DNA of 64,000 bases from Dallia pectoralis (taxonomy: Eukaryota; Chordata; Actinopteri; Esociformes; Umbridae), in the NCBI GenBank assembly GCA_029465975.1, contig CM055744.1, positions 8,848,553 to 8,912,552 on the forward strand. The letters are read 5' to 3'. The notes beneath the pieces were generated by a model. The model saw nothing but the letters and a program-made list of their open reading frames with translations, did not search any database and was not told the origin of the DNA. Positions within the stretch are counted from its first letter, which is position 1, and the number at the start of each line of letters is the position of its first letter. The position numbers were made by a program, and so were the translations under genes. Shown piece by piece: positions 12,901 to 27,900 of the stretch.

Positions 12901-15900
12901 TGTTCTGGGAACAGCAGTTGAACGGGGAGTGTCTATACAAACTACAAGGAGACAAGTGAGCGGGGATGTAAAACACACACATATCGTGAAGCAGAAAGGA
13001 AAAAGAAAACAAACAAAAACCCAGCTTGCATTGCTGTATTTGACATGTGTTTTAGCAGGTCTAATTTATTTGCACATGCTGTTTGACTTCTAATCATAAT
13101 TATGATGGATGATGTGTTCTGCTTCTATAGTGACTTTAATAACTTATCTTAAAGAGAAAAATAGGCAAAATAAAATGTATGCAGCATAATAGAACTGCAC
13201 AGATACAGTTCACTGTATACATTTTAGTTTGCCTACTTTTCTCTTTAAGATAAGTTATTAAAAGGGGTTTTTATTATTTTCCTTACAGTGGTTTTGCGTT
13301 TCAAATTGTTTTATTTTAGAATAGACCAATATTGTCAGTTGTACAACTGAATGCATTCAACTGAAACGTGTCCTCTGCATTTTACCCAACCCTGAGGTGC
13401 AGGGGGCAGCCCTAATCAGTTACCTGATTTGACTTCCACGGCATATAGGGTTAACTGTCTTGCTCAAGGACAGAACAACAAGGTTTTTCACCTTTATGGT
13501 GGGGGAATTAGAACCAAGGACCTTCCAGATCTGAGGCCTAGTCCCTAACCACTAGGCCACCTCGACACCTAGTGGTTATAATAAACAACCATCAACATGT
13601 GATTATTGAGCTGTGCATCTGGATTTCCTGCACTTCAACCGCACAGTTTGTGACAGAATGAAATGATCCCCCCAAAAAAGCCAGCAGAGCCGAACGGTGG
13701 GGGGCGCCCTGAGGGATGAAGCTCACTGTCGCACCGCGGAGCAGTGGGAACGGCATAACACCTGGCAGGGAGATTTGGGGTCCAACTCCCCCTGTTCGGA
13801 CGATGACGAAGCAGTCTACGAGAGAGTGGGTGAGGACTCCCTGGAAGGCACCCTGTGGTGGGATCCTGTCCTAAGCCGACTGAGCCCAGTGAACCATAAT
13901 GACGGCTGGGACGGGAGAGTGCAGCTACCAGGGTCAACCACATCGGGTCTGCCGTCCTCCCATAGAGAGGGCAAGAGAGCACCTCAGAGGCGCCCCCAAA
14001 AAGCTTGTCATCTGCCACAACGTATAACTTTGCCTAAACACCAGGGGTGTTCCCAGAACGTTTCCATCAGAATGTAATGGGCCTTGTTACTTGCAATAGG
14101 CCTTTATCAATCAGATCTTAGATTGGTCAATATACAGTATACACCAGTATTAGGGAAATCGTTCTTCTTGCAAAACAAGTTCTCACGTAGGCACCTACGC
14201 ATGCATGCACATTCGGTGTTTGTTCACCTGGGTGGAGTCTGTCATGTTACTGATGTAAATGTTGTAGACTCCACTGATGTTGTGTCCTGCTTTATAGGCT
14301 TCTGCACAATCATGAAACCGCTGCTCCTTCAGCAATGCTCCTGGCACACAGACACACAGACATTTTGGTATGCAACACCTAATGAGTATGTAATATACAT
14401 TCGGTTTATCAGTCAAATTACATTAATCGTGTCAATTAAAGTTTATTAACTCTTCTGAATAGCATTGGTTTCTCAGCTTTTTAGGACTTGTTAGTTTAGT
14501 GTTTCTCAGTGATCCTGTTTCCACTTCTTCTCGGTGGTTTACGTCTATCCTCTGATGATATTTGAAAGGAGTCTAATGTCTTGGCAATGTCTCTGTAATA
14601 GATGCAGACGTTCAATTCTGGCTAGTTGGCATAGATTTGGAAGTTCAATTGGGAGTTATCGACGTGAGCATGTAAAGTGAATCCAAACTGACTCTAAACA
14701 GCCAAAGATATCAGAAAGACAACTCTCAAACAACCCTCTGTTTCTCTTTTGTCTGTCTCAACTTTAAAATGTGCAGAATGTTGATTGAGGTCCAGCAGTA
14801 AAATGTGCCGAATGCTGAATGTGTTCCGATGGTTAACTGATGTGGACTCTGGCACTAATACAGCCAAGCTATTTTGGACTGACCAACGCATTTCTGCTTC
14901 TCATTCTACATACTCAGTATTTTGTTGTATAAATCGTTTTTCTCATCCTTAATTTTCGAACTTCTAATTTTCTAAATGAATCTACGTGCTTTTTAAACAA
15001 AAGTTATTCCTCTATCCATATGCCTAGGTTTTTGTTTGTATGAACACATTCAATATTAGACACCCACCGAGAGGGAACAATTCCAGATTGTTTTCGAGAA
15101 TTTAACAACATCAAATCAAACAAATATCTCTGCAAGACGTGTACGGCAGGCCGTAGTTTACAAAGAGCCTAGTCAACCGAAGGAGCAACAGCAAATAACA
15201 AAGTGTCATTGGAATATCCCTCAACCCCCGCAGTTCCCTCAACAGTTACCAAATAGGTGCCAAGTCAGCCTTTCTAGCAATGTCCCATATATGAAGTATT
15301 TCTAATAGCTTATTTGAGAGCATCCTGCAAGAAATCAATCTGTGATTTGTCTTTTTTAAACATCTCTTTTGAATGATGTGAGTGTTAGCATGTTGTTGTT
15401 ACCTGATACTTCTAATACAAACTATTGGTCAAAGTACAGTTATATCTAGTTGGCTAAAACACTGTATTTGTGGGGGTTGCTTGTATTGAAGTATTTAATT
15501 AATTATTGTTGACAGGGATTTTAACATTCAACCGAGTCGGGAGTAAAATCAACTGTGTCAAATTAAAATGACACATAAGCTATTTGTTTATGAGAGACTG
15601 CCCTTGAGCCAGTAAGGATTTCAGAGAGTACCAGAATACCCAGATGTGCGGCATGCATCCAAATATCAAGGAAATCCACTTTAGGCACCATAACTCAAAT
15701 TTTGCACATTTAAGTGAATCTCTCTTAGCTCTCTATGTTCTTAAAAGTTTAAAGGGGTATTAAAATTATTCATTATAAGATGAATTGTCCTATAGTCAGA
15801 ATTGGACTAAAGATCAGAATCCATTACACTGTGTTAAACGCATTCAACAGTTCAACAAACAGAGCACCACAGATCAATTTTTACACCACCAATGTTGTCG

Positions 15901-18900
15901 CTGTAACAGTACTGGTCATGTCCAGGTCTAAAACCAGAAAATGAGTGAAAATGCATTTCTTAGATGAAATGTAAAACAGATTCACCATAACAATAGAATA
16001 TTAGCAACAATAGTTACCGATAGTAATCAAGGACTCAAGAATGATTCATCAATCTTAAGGAATAACCCCAGAAAATGCTGCTGAATAAAAACATGCGGCT
16101 TTAATCACGCATTTTGGAAGGAGTCATTAACCTAAGTTTTCACATATTCTTTAAAGCCTCGGCTGTGTATATTTGACCAATGTGCTCAATGAAGTCTCAC
16201 CTGTCACCTTGACATTAGAACTGTCATTAAGGCCTTGATTAAAAACTATAAAACTTCTTTCTTTCCACTACTGAAAAAATATATCCGAGAGAATTTCACA
16301 TAATCTGAGCTTTGTGTATTAATGTGTACCTACCGGTATTAGTGGACACTATGTTGATGAGCGTGTGGACAGAATCCATGAGTTGTTGCTGCTGTCTTTG
16401 CAAAGCTGAGCTGTTGGTGCTTGCCAACCTCAATTGTCTTTGTAGAGCCTCAATTGCTGTCGTCTGCGTCCTCACCAAGGCTTGTAACCTCTTCTTCTCT
16501 GCTCTCCTGTCCTCCAGCTCGTCCAGCTGCTGTAACTCCAACACCTGCACCTTGTTCTCCAAACGACTAAGAGGAAACCAGCAACTAGTTGTTGGGCGAT
16601 CAAGGCTCATTGAGGCCCAAGGGCAAGAAAAGCGTCCCATCCTATCTGGCCCTGACCGACAGAAGGTCTACCCTGGCACCCGTAGCCGCATGGTCATATA
16701 ACACAGGACACCTTCAGGGGTCCCGTGGTCATAATGTTTGGACAAATCATGTGTAACTAGTTTGTGACTTCAATTTTAGCAGTCTTGCGCCGTGACAAAC
16801 TACTGATAAAAATATGAAACTTACATAAAATCAAAGTACTGTACATTACCTGTTTTTGTCTTGAAGTTTGGTGATTTGAGTAGTCTGCACTAGCAATTCT
16901 TTTTCCAGCTTATTTGTAGATAATGAGTTCTCCAACAACTGGATCTCAAATCTTGATGTCTGGTTCAAAACCTTAAAGTAATGAAAATACATTGTAAAAC
17001 ATAAGGATATGTAGCATTCATGAACTCTTCATTGGCAAATAAAACTCATCCAGCCCAATAAATTTAAACTTTCTCACAATACCTGACATTTAATCCTAAT
17101 AGCTATTCCCTGTGTTAGGTCAGTTAGGATTGCTCCATATTTTTTAAATGTGAAATGTGAAAATATTAGGAGACATTATGATATATTTCAACATGTATTT
17201 CACATGGGTCCGAGGTTTACATGCACTCAATTTGTATTTGGTAGCATTGCTTTTAAATTGTTTAACTTGGGCCAAACATTTTGGGTAGCCTTCCAAATGC
17301 TTCCCAGAATAAGTTCAGTGAATTCTGGCCCGCTCCTCCTGACAAAACATATATAACTGAGTCAGGTTTATAGACCTCATTGCTTACGCACACTTTTTCA
17401 GTTCTGCCCACAAATTTTCTATAGGATCGAGGTCTGGGCTTAGATGGCCACTACAATAACTTGAATTTGTCAATAAGCCTTTTTGCTACAACTTTGGACA
17501 TACGCTTGGGGTCACTCTTGAGATGTTGCTACCATATATACAGATAATGTTCCTTCTTTATGATGCCATATTTTTTGTAACGTGCACCGGTACTCCTGCG
17601 CTACACACCTTGACAACTGGACGATGCCAGCCCTGTGCTGTCATTTTTTGCTTGTAAGTATGACGGATGTGTGGCCTCATCTGTGTTTTTACTTGCCTGA
17701 TATTGTTTGTACAGTGAAATGTGGTAGCTTTAGGTGTTTGAAATTTGCTTCCAATGGTGAACCAGACTTGGGGAGGCCTACATGTCTTTTTCTGAGGTCT
17801 TGGCTGATTTTTTTTGTTTTTTTTCTATGATGTCAAGCAAAGAGGCAATGAGTTTGAAATACATCCACAGGTTCACCTAAAATATACTGAAATGATGTCA
17901 TTGGGCAGTAGCTTCTAAGGCCATGACATCATTTTTCATGGCTTTAGAAGCTACTACTTAATTGTTAGACAGAAATATTATAAACTAGAAATGATCCTAT
18001 TGGACCCCATTAAAGTTGACATATTTTATGGGGAAAAAAAGTATGAACTAATATTGTATAATTTTAACAAAATAATAATATACTAATATTCTGGCCACAA
18101 TTTTTTTCTATAGTGTGTGATTATACTTTTATGTATAATCCTCATTGTTGAGATTTCATGGAACATCTCATTCAAGAACCCTTACAGAAGTATCATTGTG
18201 ATGTAGCCAGTACCTTAGCCTCAACCACATTCAGCTTGCGGGTCTGTTCTGCCGTCTGGGTCAACAGGTTCGTTCCGATCTCTAGCATGGTAGCTGTCTG
18301 GTTGTGGACTGCGTGGGTTTGGACATGGACGATCTCCGTTTTTATATTCTCCTGGATATAGTTTTCAAGCTGCAGATATGAAAAAAAAGATGTCCTGCAT
18401 TTTCATGTTGTCAATCACCTTAAGTGAAGTGAAGAAAAGCATATTTTGAGAAGGCTTTACCTTTCAACAACAGTAATCATGAAATACCCTGTCTGTCATT
18501 GAGTTCAGTTAGAGTGGCGCAAAATGTCAACATTGCTTCAAATAACCACAATGGCGGATCACTGCAGGCTAAGGACATGGTGTTTATTTTCACGAAAGAC
18601 AAAAGTGCATCCCTCTCTGTAGTAGGCCTTTGACCTGTGCTCTTTGGGAACTTGAACCGGTGCTGGGCAAGGTGCAGAGGAGAAACATCTAAATTCAACT
18701 CAGCACAAATAAATACTCGGTCCCCACGATATCAGAAAACACTGAGAAAGACAGAGATAAGATACATTTATCTCAATGGTAACAAACAAAGGAATTCCCC
18801 CGAGTATATCTCTGATGTGGACTGCAAAACGTTAAAGGGACAGTGTTTAAGGTTTAGGTTATTCACAGTGCGCCCCCGGTTATGTCAACTAGACAAAAAT

Positions 18901-21900
18901 CTCCTAAAGAAGTAAATGAGATATGGATACGTTCCCTAGACACTGTAATGACTTTCTAAATAGCTAGGAATGCCACCTGAATCAGCCATGGCAGGGGAAC
19001 GAGGTGAGGGAGCAAGTTTAATTGACAAACATGAAATGTAAAATTAACTTCTTTGTTCCCCTAAAGACGTTAGCCTGCTCACTGACCCACGCTTCCTGCC
19101 TTTGGATTAAAAATACACAAAGCATGGCCATAATTTGAGTTTGGGAGCACAGCTACACTTTCTAATGGTCTGTTTTGCTGCCGTGAACCTAAAACAGATG
19201 TCTAAGTCTTTCTGATCCTTGCACCTTGGAGGGCCTGTGTGATCAAATAGCCCCAATAAAATGGCTGAAGTAAAGAGCACAAGCACAGATAACAAACTGA
19301 ATAACAAACACATACAAATGTGTCTGGAACCACGTTGACAGCAGGGGTTCTAAGCTAAATTATAAATAAAAGCATTCCATAATGCTCATCCTAGTAATGC
19401 AGGACACTTGCAAGCTCATGTGTTTCAATGCTAAATATTGTTGCTAATAAGTGTTAGGTAAGGTCTGCATCTGGAATAGACTTTTGGTGTGTTCCTGTTA
19501 CCTTGTCCAGGATTGGTTGTTGAGTCACGCTAGACAACATGTGGGATTTGCAGATGCATTTAGGTGTGTGACTGTTGACGTGTTTTTCTGATGTAAAATG
19601 ATATTACAGTGTATTTTGATTTGTACATTTATCTGGAAGTGTACCTTCTGTTGTACCTTCAATTACTAGGGAAGTGGCTTTGTAAATCCTTAGAGACTTA
19701 GAGACCTTAGGGCCTTGGATATGTATAGTGAACATTAAGCTTGAGGTGTTACCACCAAATCCAGACCGAACCAGACCAGGTTTCGATTGTAATGTTCATG
19801 GAAGGCTGAACCAACCCCAGTGAGTTTTTAACAATGTTCTAATAATTGTCATTAGTTCTGGGGAACCTGATTGATGTATCATCATCTACATTAGATTTGT
19901 GTAAATATATACAATAGCTGTCAAATGTTTTAGATTCCTCTAAAGCCATATTTGGGTAGCATTGTACCGCTGGAAGTGTTATATCGCTATCAAAATGGCG
20001 AGAAAAGGACAATTAACGAAAGAAAACAAACCTACCATTAAAAGTGTGGGTCTTGCCTTTAGAGAAATGTAAAATTAAGGGGAGATGTCAGTGAGTACTG
20101 TTTCATCAAAAGACTCTCTGACAGAAAGAGGACTGGCAACAACAGAATCAAAGGACAAGTTTATGAGAGACAGCTTGTGTGATAGGCGGCTCACGGGACA
20201 ACTGCTTCAAGCTCAGTACAACACTGGTCGAAGTGAGCAAGTCTCAGTTTCAACTGTCAACAGAAGACTTTGAGCTGCGGGTTTGACAGGTCAAGTATGA
20301 GTAATAAAGCCTTTGCTAAGATATGAAAAAAGAAAAAAAGTCTTGCTTGGGCCATGAAGCACCACAGGTGGACACACCGATGTCAGAACCACATTAAAAA
20401 AGAACAAGACAGCATGCTTCAAATCCTGAAATGGCCAGCACAGTCTCTAGACCAAACCCCATCCAGCTTGGGCAGAACAGAAAATGCAAAGCAATCTATT
20501 ATGGTAACCAATAGTAAGCATTTTTTTACTTTACCTTTTGTACTTTTCAATTGGTTGATATCAATATTTTATATGCCAGGTTTATAATAAACAAAAAAGA
20601 CAAACATCTTTCATTTGAAAAGACAATTTCTGAAATCGAACGCTCCCCAGACATTCAGCGCCAAGGCAAAAAAAACATTTAGTGTCACCGTCCGGTCAAA
20701 CATTTTTCTGTAATCCCCCCAAATCCTTGAAATTTTTGGTGTTTGCCTCTGTCTACAGTTACTGCATGAACGTAATCACTCTATCACATTGAAAATAACA
20801 ATAACTTCCTTCTTTTGGGCTCTTCGACTGACCTCATTTAGAACTATTAGTAGTAAAACCATTGCAATCTTCTCCTTTACTTCTCCAGACACGGACTTAA
20901 GCAATTGCCTCAGGTTCTGTTGTGGAATTCATTTCCAGTGGCAAGGTTGAATTCTTCTATTAAGCTAGGAAAGTTAGGTTTGATTAAGTCATTTCCTAAT
21001 AAAGATAATGACGTGTGGTAAGAAGGGATATCCTAAACCTTAGATCAGGATAGGAATGGGTTGTACAAGAGTTTAATTACGAACAATACCTGTTTTGTTC
21101 TCTGATAGCTATGATGACTTTAGTGAAACAAAGGAAGGTTCTAAGACAATTAATCAAAACCTGGGATGTTCAGATCTGGATTACGGCAAGTGGGCTGATT
21201 GTGTCTGAATGTGGGATCTTCAGATTTGGTCCAAGGTAACTGAGCTGCATAGCTTTCTGAAAGTTCAGGAAAGAAGAAAAGATCTCGCTGTTCTTGTTCT
21301 CCCTGGGGACAGTCCCAATTCTCCTTGGTGACAGTCTCTAATTCTCCTGGTGACAGTCTCTAATTCTCCTAGTGACAGTCTCTAATTCTCCTGGTGACAG
21401 TCTCTAATTCTCCTGGTGACAGTCTCTAATTCTCCTAGTGACAGTCTCTAATTCTCCTGGTGACAGTCTCTAATTCTCCTGGTGACAGTCTCTAATTCTC
21501 CTGGTGACAGTCTCTAATTCTCCTGGTGACAGTCTCTAATTCTCCTGGTGACAGTCTCTAATTCTCCTGGTGACAGTCTCTAATTCTCCTGGTGACAGTC
21601 TCTGTTTCTCCTGGTGACAGTCTCTAATTCTCCTGGTGACAGTCTCTGTTTCTCCTGGTGACAGTCTCTAATTCTCCTAGTGACAGTCTCTAATTCTCCT
21701 GGTGACAGTCTCTAATTCTCCTGGTGACAGTCTCTAATTCTCCTGGTGACAGTCTCTAATTCTCCTGGTGACAGTCTCTAATTCTCCTGGTGACAGTCTC
21801 TGTTTCTCCTGGTGACAGTCTCTAATTCTCCTGGTGACAGTCTCTAATTCTCCTGGTGACAGTCCATGTTCCCCTTGGGGACAGTCCCTGATTCCCCCTG

Positions 21901-24900
21901 TCTATTGCCGAAAGTGCCAACAATGAGCATGTGGACATCAGAGCTGGAGGCAGTGTGATGCTGTGGGCAATGTTCTGGAAGTTACTTTGACAGGTTCCAA
22001 CTACTTAACCATTGGTACAGACCATGAACACCCTTTCATGGAAACTGTATTCCCAGATGGCATTGGCCTCAGGATAATGTGCCCTGCCAAAAAGCAAATA
22101 TAGTTCAGGAATGGTTTGAGGAACATATCAAACGTGTTCAAGCTGATGATTCCCAGATCTCAATCCTATCAAACATCTGTGGGATGTGCTGGATCAACAA
22201 GTCGGATCCTTGGATGCCATATTTTGTAGGCTTGTTTTCCTACCTACAGTTGACGAGGGGTTCATGATCCATGATAGATACATTGGCTGGGGCCCAAAAC
22301 CCAAATACACATATTAATAAATTATTAATCAGAATATTACGCAAGAAATAAAAAAATGTGTACACCAGGTGGCAGTTGGCCAACACACGATGAAGACTCA
22401 TGAACGGATGATTGAGAAAACCCAGGGAGCTTGGAAAGCTTTAGAGTTTGGAAGTGGACCATGCTTTTGTTGACCTAAACAGAACCTTCCGTTTTACATG
22501 GCCCCAAGACCCATCTCATTTCTGATGAAAGGCAAAATCGTGTGGACTCTTCATTTCACGCAATCCTCTGGCTAGCAAACTTGACTGAAACGATGTAACT
22601 GAAAACATATTGTGATTTGTTGGATCTCCATAGTGTTCATTTTCGATCCTATCACAGAGCACTGTTCTATTGCAACAACCTAAAATGTTTAGTGTGCCAT
22701 TTCTCTGTGTAAGCATCCGAACACTCTGGGAGTATGTGGGAGGGGAGGTTGCTAAACACCAGCAAACGAGCTGCAACAAACGTCTCACTCATACGGGCCC
22801 AAATCAGGACCAGATGGACAAAGTCAACAACGGGTACTGCAGACAAGCTAAAAGTCCTGTTTAATGTCCCTTCTCCGGCACTGTGTATTTATTTGTTTAT
22901 TTGTCTTCCCTTGTGCCCACCATGTCTTTTACACTACAGATCCTTGTGTCAAAAACCAGTGTAATAATACATAAATCTCACACACAACGTTCTCCTAATC
23001 AGCTTAATTTACTGGTAAATAAGAGCAGAAGAGGTAACAGAGAGTTGTGACATTTCTAATGTAATAGGCCAGTCACAATGATATGACAATAGCAAAATTA
23101 AACGGGGATTAAATACTGGCGCTGTAGGTGATGGTTGGGTGACAAAGACCATATTGGCATATTCTATTAATACCTGGTTGTGGGAGTATGAACAACTAGA
23201 CTCCAACACCGGGGACATTTTGTTGGAACAGATGGTCGAAGGGAATACTTAGGGATTTATAGACAAACAAATATTTGGAAACTGCAAATCCCCCACAAAT
23301 CTCAAAGCTCATGAAGAGATTGAGATGAGGAACAATAGTAACACATTTATGATTTCTTACCTTTATCATGTTTAGTCTCAGGAGAAATGAGTGTCCTAAG
23401 TGAAAACCATGTTTAAATGAAAACCATAGCTGAATAACTAATGGTTTTACCATTTATTTTTACTGAAATTGTTTTGTTAATTGGGGGGGGGGTGAATTTG
23501 ACAGGAAAGTAGGATAATAATTGTGTCTGATAAGGCCAGGATGATATGATACGATGTTGCTGACACATGAAACATGGGATGCTTCCGTAAATGTACTAGT
23601 TAAGTTCAAAAACATACCACAGGATCCTACTTATAATGTTATTGATCAAATCCCTCCCATCCGGCTAACGGGCTAATCAGAATTCTCCCCTCTGGCAGAT
23701 GGCTACGGTCTATCAAGATCTAAACATCCAGCCACAAGAACAGCTTCTTCTCCATAGCGGTGGGTCTAAGGAATATGCCTCTTGTACTAGACTGCCCTTA
23801 GCCTGTCCTCAACACACACACAGACACACACACGCACACACACACACACAGCCGACATCCTGCACTATAACTGGACATTGCCTTTCTTTTTCACAGCTGT
23901 AAATATAACTAGATATTGCTCTTTAGCACAATTTGTCACGTGAACCTGGTCATTGCTGTTTCTTTTGTCAGCAGTCTGCACACACATCTAGACACTGCTC
24001 CTTTGCATAATTCAGATACATACTACATATTATATATTCGTACATATGCCTACTAGACAGGGTCTCTTGACTGTTTGTGTTGTGTGTTTTTGCACTATTT
24101 CTGAACATCTTAAAATGTCTTAAAATGTGTGTTCTAAATGCTGCAGCTAGTGGTCAGAAAAATGATGTAAACATACCTTGGCAAATTAACCTGATTCTGA
24201 ATCTTATTCTAAATAATTCTAGCGATTGAATTTGGGATGTGGTCCTACTCTATACTTGTTTTATTAACTGTACTGTTACTTAACAGTCCATGTTGCCATT
24301 TGTCTCAAACGCAATATAGCATGCCCAATTAGCCTCGAGAGTGGCTTAGGAAAGGGCACTTCAAGCCGCTCTCACTGCAAAACAATTTGACATCAAGGTA
24401 CAACACAAATCAGACGGTCTCATAGAACTCCGTCACTGGGTTCCACTGTCTGGTTCTCCTGCTGAGGGGACCTAGCTGTGGAGGGTAAACAATACTTGTT
24501 GGTTCTGGGGTGATAAAAAGGGAATGTTTTAGACCTGTCGTGGCTGACTTTCTTGGCCCAGCTCCGAGGGATAGAGAAGTGGGGTCTCTAGGGAGCCTTG
24601 CATGGTTGTGGTCAGCCTGTTGTGCTGCCAAAAGCACTGGGAACCCCCCTTCCCTCGTTCCCAAACTCTTAACCCCCCACCTCCAACATCGCCACTGCAA
24701 AAACACTCCCCATATGCCCCTGCTATTTCTATGGCTACAAAAAGCTCCTCGTCTGCCAACTGGCCTCATAGAGATAACTTATTTCCAATATAAAGAGGTA
24801 GACTTTTTAGCTCTGCTGCTGATAGCAAGTACATTTGGAGACAAACCTTTGGATGCTGATAAATGCAGCATGTACTTGCTTGATATCACTTCAATGTTAC

Positions 24901-27900
24901 AATAGCCTTCTCTTTAAAGCCATGATTCTATGACTAATTACTTGTAGTTCGACAGTGTCGGAAGGACTAGGGTTTTGTCCGTGAGCCAAGCAGCATTCCA
25001 AAAGCTTGTTCAGTTGAAAATGGTTGTGACTGATGGCTTTGATGTCTGTAGGACCCCCTCAGCGTTGACACGGAAAGGCACAGAAAAAGGAAATCGTGAA
25101 GCATAGAAGTATTCAAAACATAAGAAAAAAACACAAGTAGGTTGCCTATCAAGGTGAAATCAACAGAACACCTACTCAGGGATTTAAAACAGCAACCTTT
25201 TAATTAACAGCTGTGTTTTTCAAACCAGGTTTTAATTTAACAAACTTACAAATCAACAAACATACCAAAACAACAAACAGGGAAAACAGTATGTCAAATT
25301 GTTAAAACAAACTAGGAAAACCACAAAAAGCAATATCACTTTTTCAAAGGAGAAACTATTAACAAATGAAACTACCATGAACATTTTTTATTGTACTTTC
25401 TAAAGTTTAAAAACTCTAAAACGTATATCAGGTTGGAGGTAAAAGACCATATTGATTGAGCCAGATTCAAGGATTAATTATCATTATAAAAGTTACAGGT
25501 CAGCTGGAAGTAAACTATGTTTACATAGCAATTTCAATTGTGCTGCTACTTATCTCAAGTTGAGTGTTGACCCTGAGCAAAGGGAAAGTAATGTGCTTTA
25601 GCACAAGAGCAAAGACTCTCCCTAAGCGAACATAAATAAACATGCAGTGCTTAATAGAAAAGCTCAATAATTAGCCATCATCTTTTAAAAGAGAACTCCA
25701 GAAATTATCGGAGCTACAACGCTGCATTTTTTGGGAAACAAATCTAGGCTCAGTGATCAGATAGCATATACATTGGCTAGTAAATATTTAAACCCCTTAA
25801 CAACTGCCAACAATCACTTTGAAGGAGCTACAGATTTCAATGGCTCAGATAGGAATGGAGGTGCGCCATTATATGAAGAACTCTACATACATTTCTAAGA
25901 GGGTGACAAGAAAAAGAAGCAATTACTAAAAAGTGCGATCTGGCAAAAAGCACAACATTGACCCACTCTAAAGAGACTACAAGCTTTGTCCAACCAACAT
26001 AGACAGCCTGTTGCAAATCGGCCAATAAGAATGAGCTATAATCACATTGACACTGGAACATACTTACCAAATGTTTTGGACACAGAGTTTTCCCACATAT
26101 TTCCACATTTTAACATTAAATCAATGTCACCTTCCAATAAAAGATGCTGTATTTCAACATATAAATGTACTAGAACATATTTGTCAGTCGTTTGCATACT
26201 TTTGAGCGGTACTGTATTTGCTAGCAGTGTTTATTATTGGGCTTTAGCAGCGTAGCTAACATTGCCTCAGGATTATTGTTCACCAAGTATCACCATGAAA
26301 ATGAAGATACAATTTCCTGTGAGACGGTAAAACGCATGATTGTGAATGTTGCAGCACAGTGCTAATTTTCTACAAGGTGGTGATATAACAAACCAGTGTG
26401 GTTAAATATATACTGATACAACTGAACGTGTGACTGACTATGTCATACTGTGAACTCCCTTTGTTGCTGCTTGCTGCGGTGGTGTTAAATATCATTTAAT
26501 ATTAATCAATTATAAAATGCATCTTACTGTCACGTGAGTAGGCTAAAAGTTAGTAGAGATGTTACATTACATTGGCCTCTCTGAGAACTGCTCATTTATT
26601 ACTTTGAATGATGATGAACAAGACATCTTACAAGCAATGCATGTTTATTATTAAAAGCCTTGAAAGAATGTGTTGCTGAAGTATCGGACAAATTATGGTA
26701 TTCAGGTCATGTGTACGTTGCACTTCTTCAACCACCCAGAGTTTCATCTCTTGTAAAAACAGCCATTTAAATCCATCTTTGCGTGAAGTGTCACTGTAAT
26801 GTGCAGTTTGAACTCTCAACAGTGTCATTAGGAGTTCTCAAAGTTCTCTGACAAACACATTCTCAAAATTAACCTTGCCCTTGTCCGCGCAGAGAGGAAG
26901 TCAACTGGCGATACTACGGACTACCATTCATAACATTATCAAGCAGAAACACAGTGCTTTACAGTGCTTTATTTTCCCTTCTGCCAGAGCCGCCTCCTAG
27001 GTAGTTTCCGCTTTGAAAGTTACATATCTTTCAAAAGGGAATTGGCTTGCTGATGTCTTGCATTGATAAAATACAACAGACACAAAAAATCAGGAAATAC
27101 AAGAGGTCAGAGAGAAAAAACAGCTGTTAAAAATTGTGTTTCTGACAGCCCAGAACATCTGACTTTACTTCACTTGGTTCCAAAAAGGCCAACATAATTT
27201 TACACATTATATTAAATGAACTTTGTTTAAAAAATGTTGCTTTTAAACCAATAGTTTTGAGCGTCACAATACATGCAGTGCACTCTAACCAATACGCTGT
27301 TCTAAATTGTTTAATACTCTCTACATCACCTTTAGATGGGCTGTGTTAACAAAGGGAGCTTTCCCCAGGCAGCTTTTACCCAGGAGAATAACTATATATT
27401 AAACACACCTATATTTTAAACACATCCTGTTCAGAGTGTTCAGGAAATAAAGTGTGAGGGGCCTCATTGACAAGCTCCCAGACTGCCTATTATGTTTCAT
27501 TGAGCACACCGATGATTCGTTATTTAAAATACGATTCAAATAAGATTCTAAGTGTTCTAAGCTCATTGCTGGGGGTCCTATAGGAACTATTGATTCCTTC
27601 TCAAACCAGTTAGGAACCAAAAGGTCTGATTTTGACTTGTGAGACAGGATTTCAAGATTTCATTGAAATCATTGAAAATCACCAAATGCATTGAAACAGA
27701 ATTAAATGTGGATTCTAAAAAGTCGGTTTTACAGTATTGCTGTCAAGAAAGTAACGGTTATTTTTATGCAGAATATGAATCTGTATTTCTACCAAATACA
27801 TATTTCAAGAACTTTACTATGGGATAGGTTCATTGACAAATATATCCTGTACGCATTAACGTCCAATGGGAAAACATTGTGGTTGATTAGCGCACGCAGT

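Noticed and set aside
24410..24905. Pair of 119- and 131-codon open frames on opposite strands
   Set aside because: Mutual shadows in a GC-richer patch; no domain, splice signals or context.
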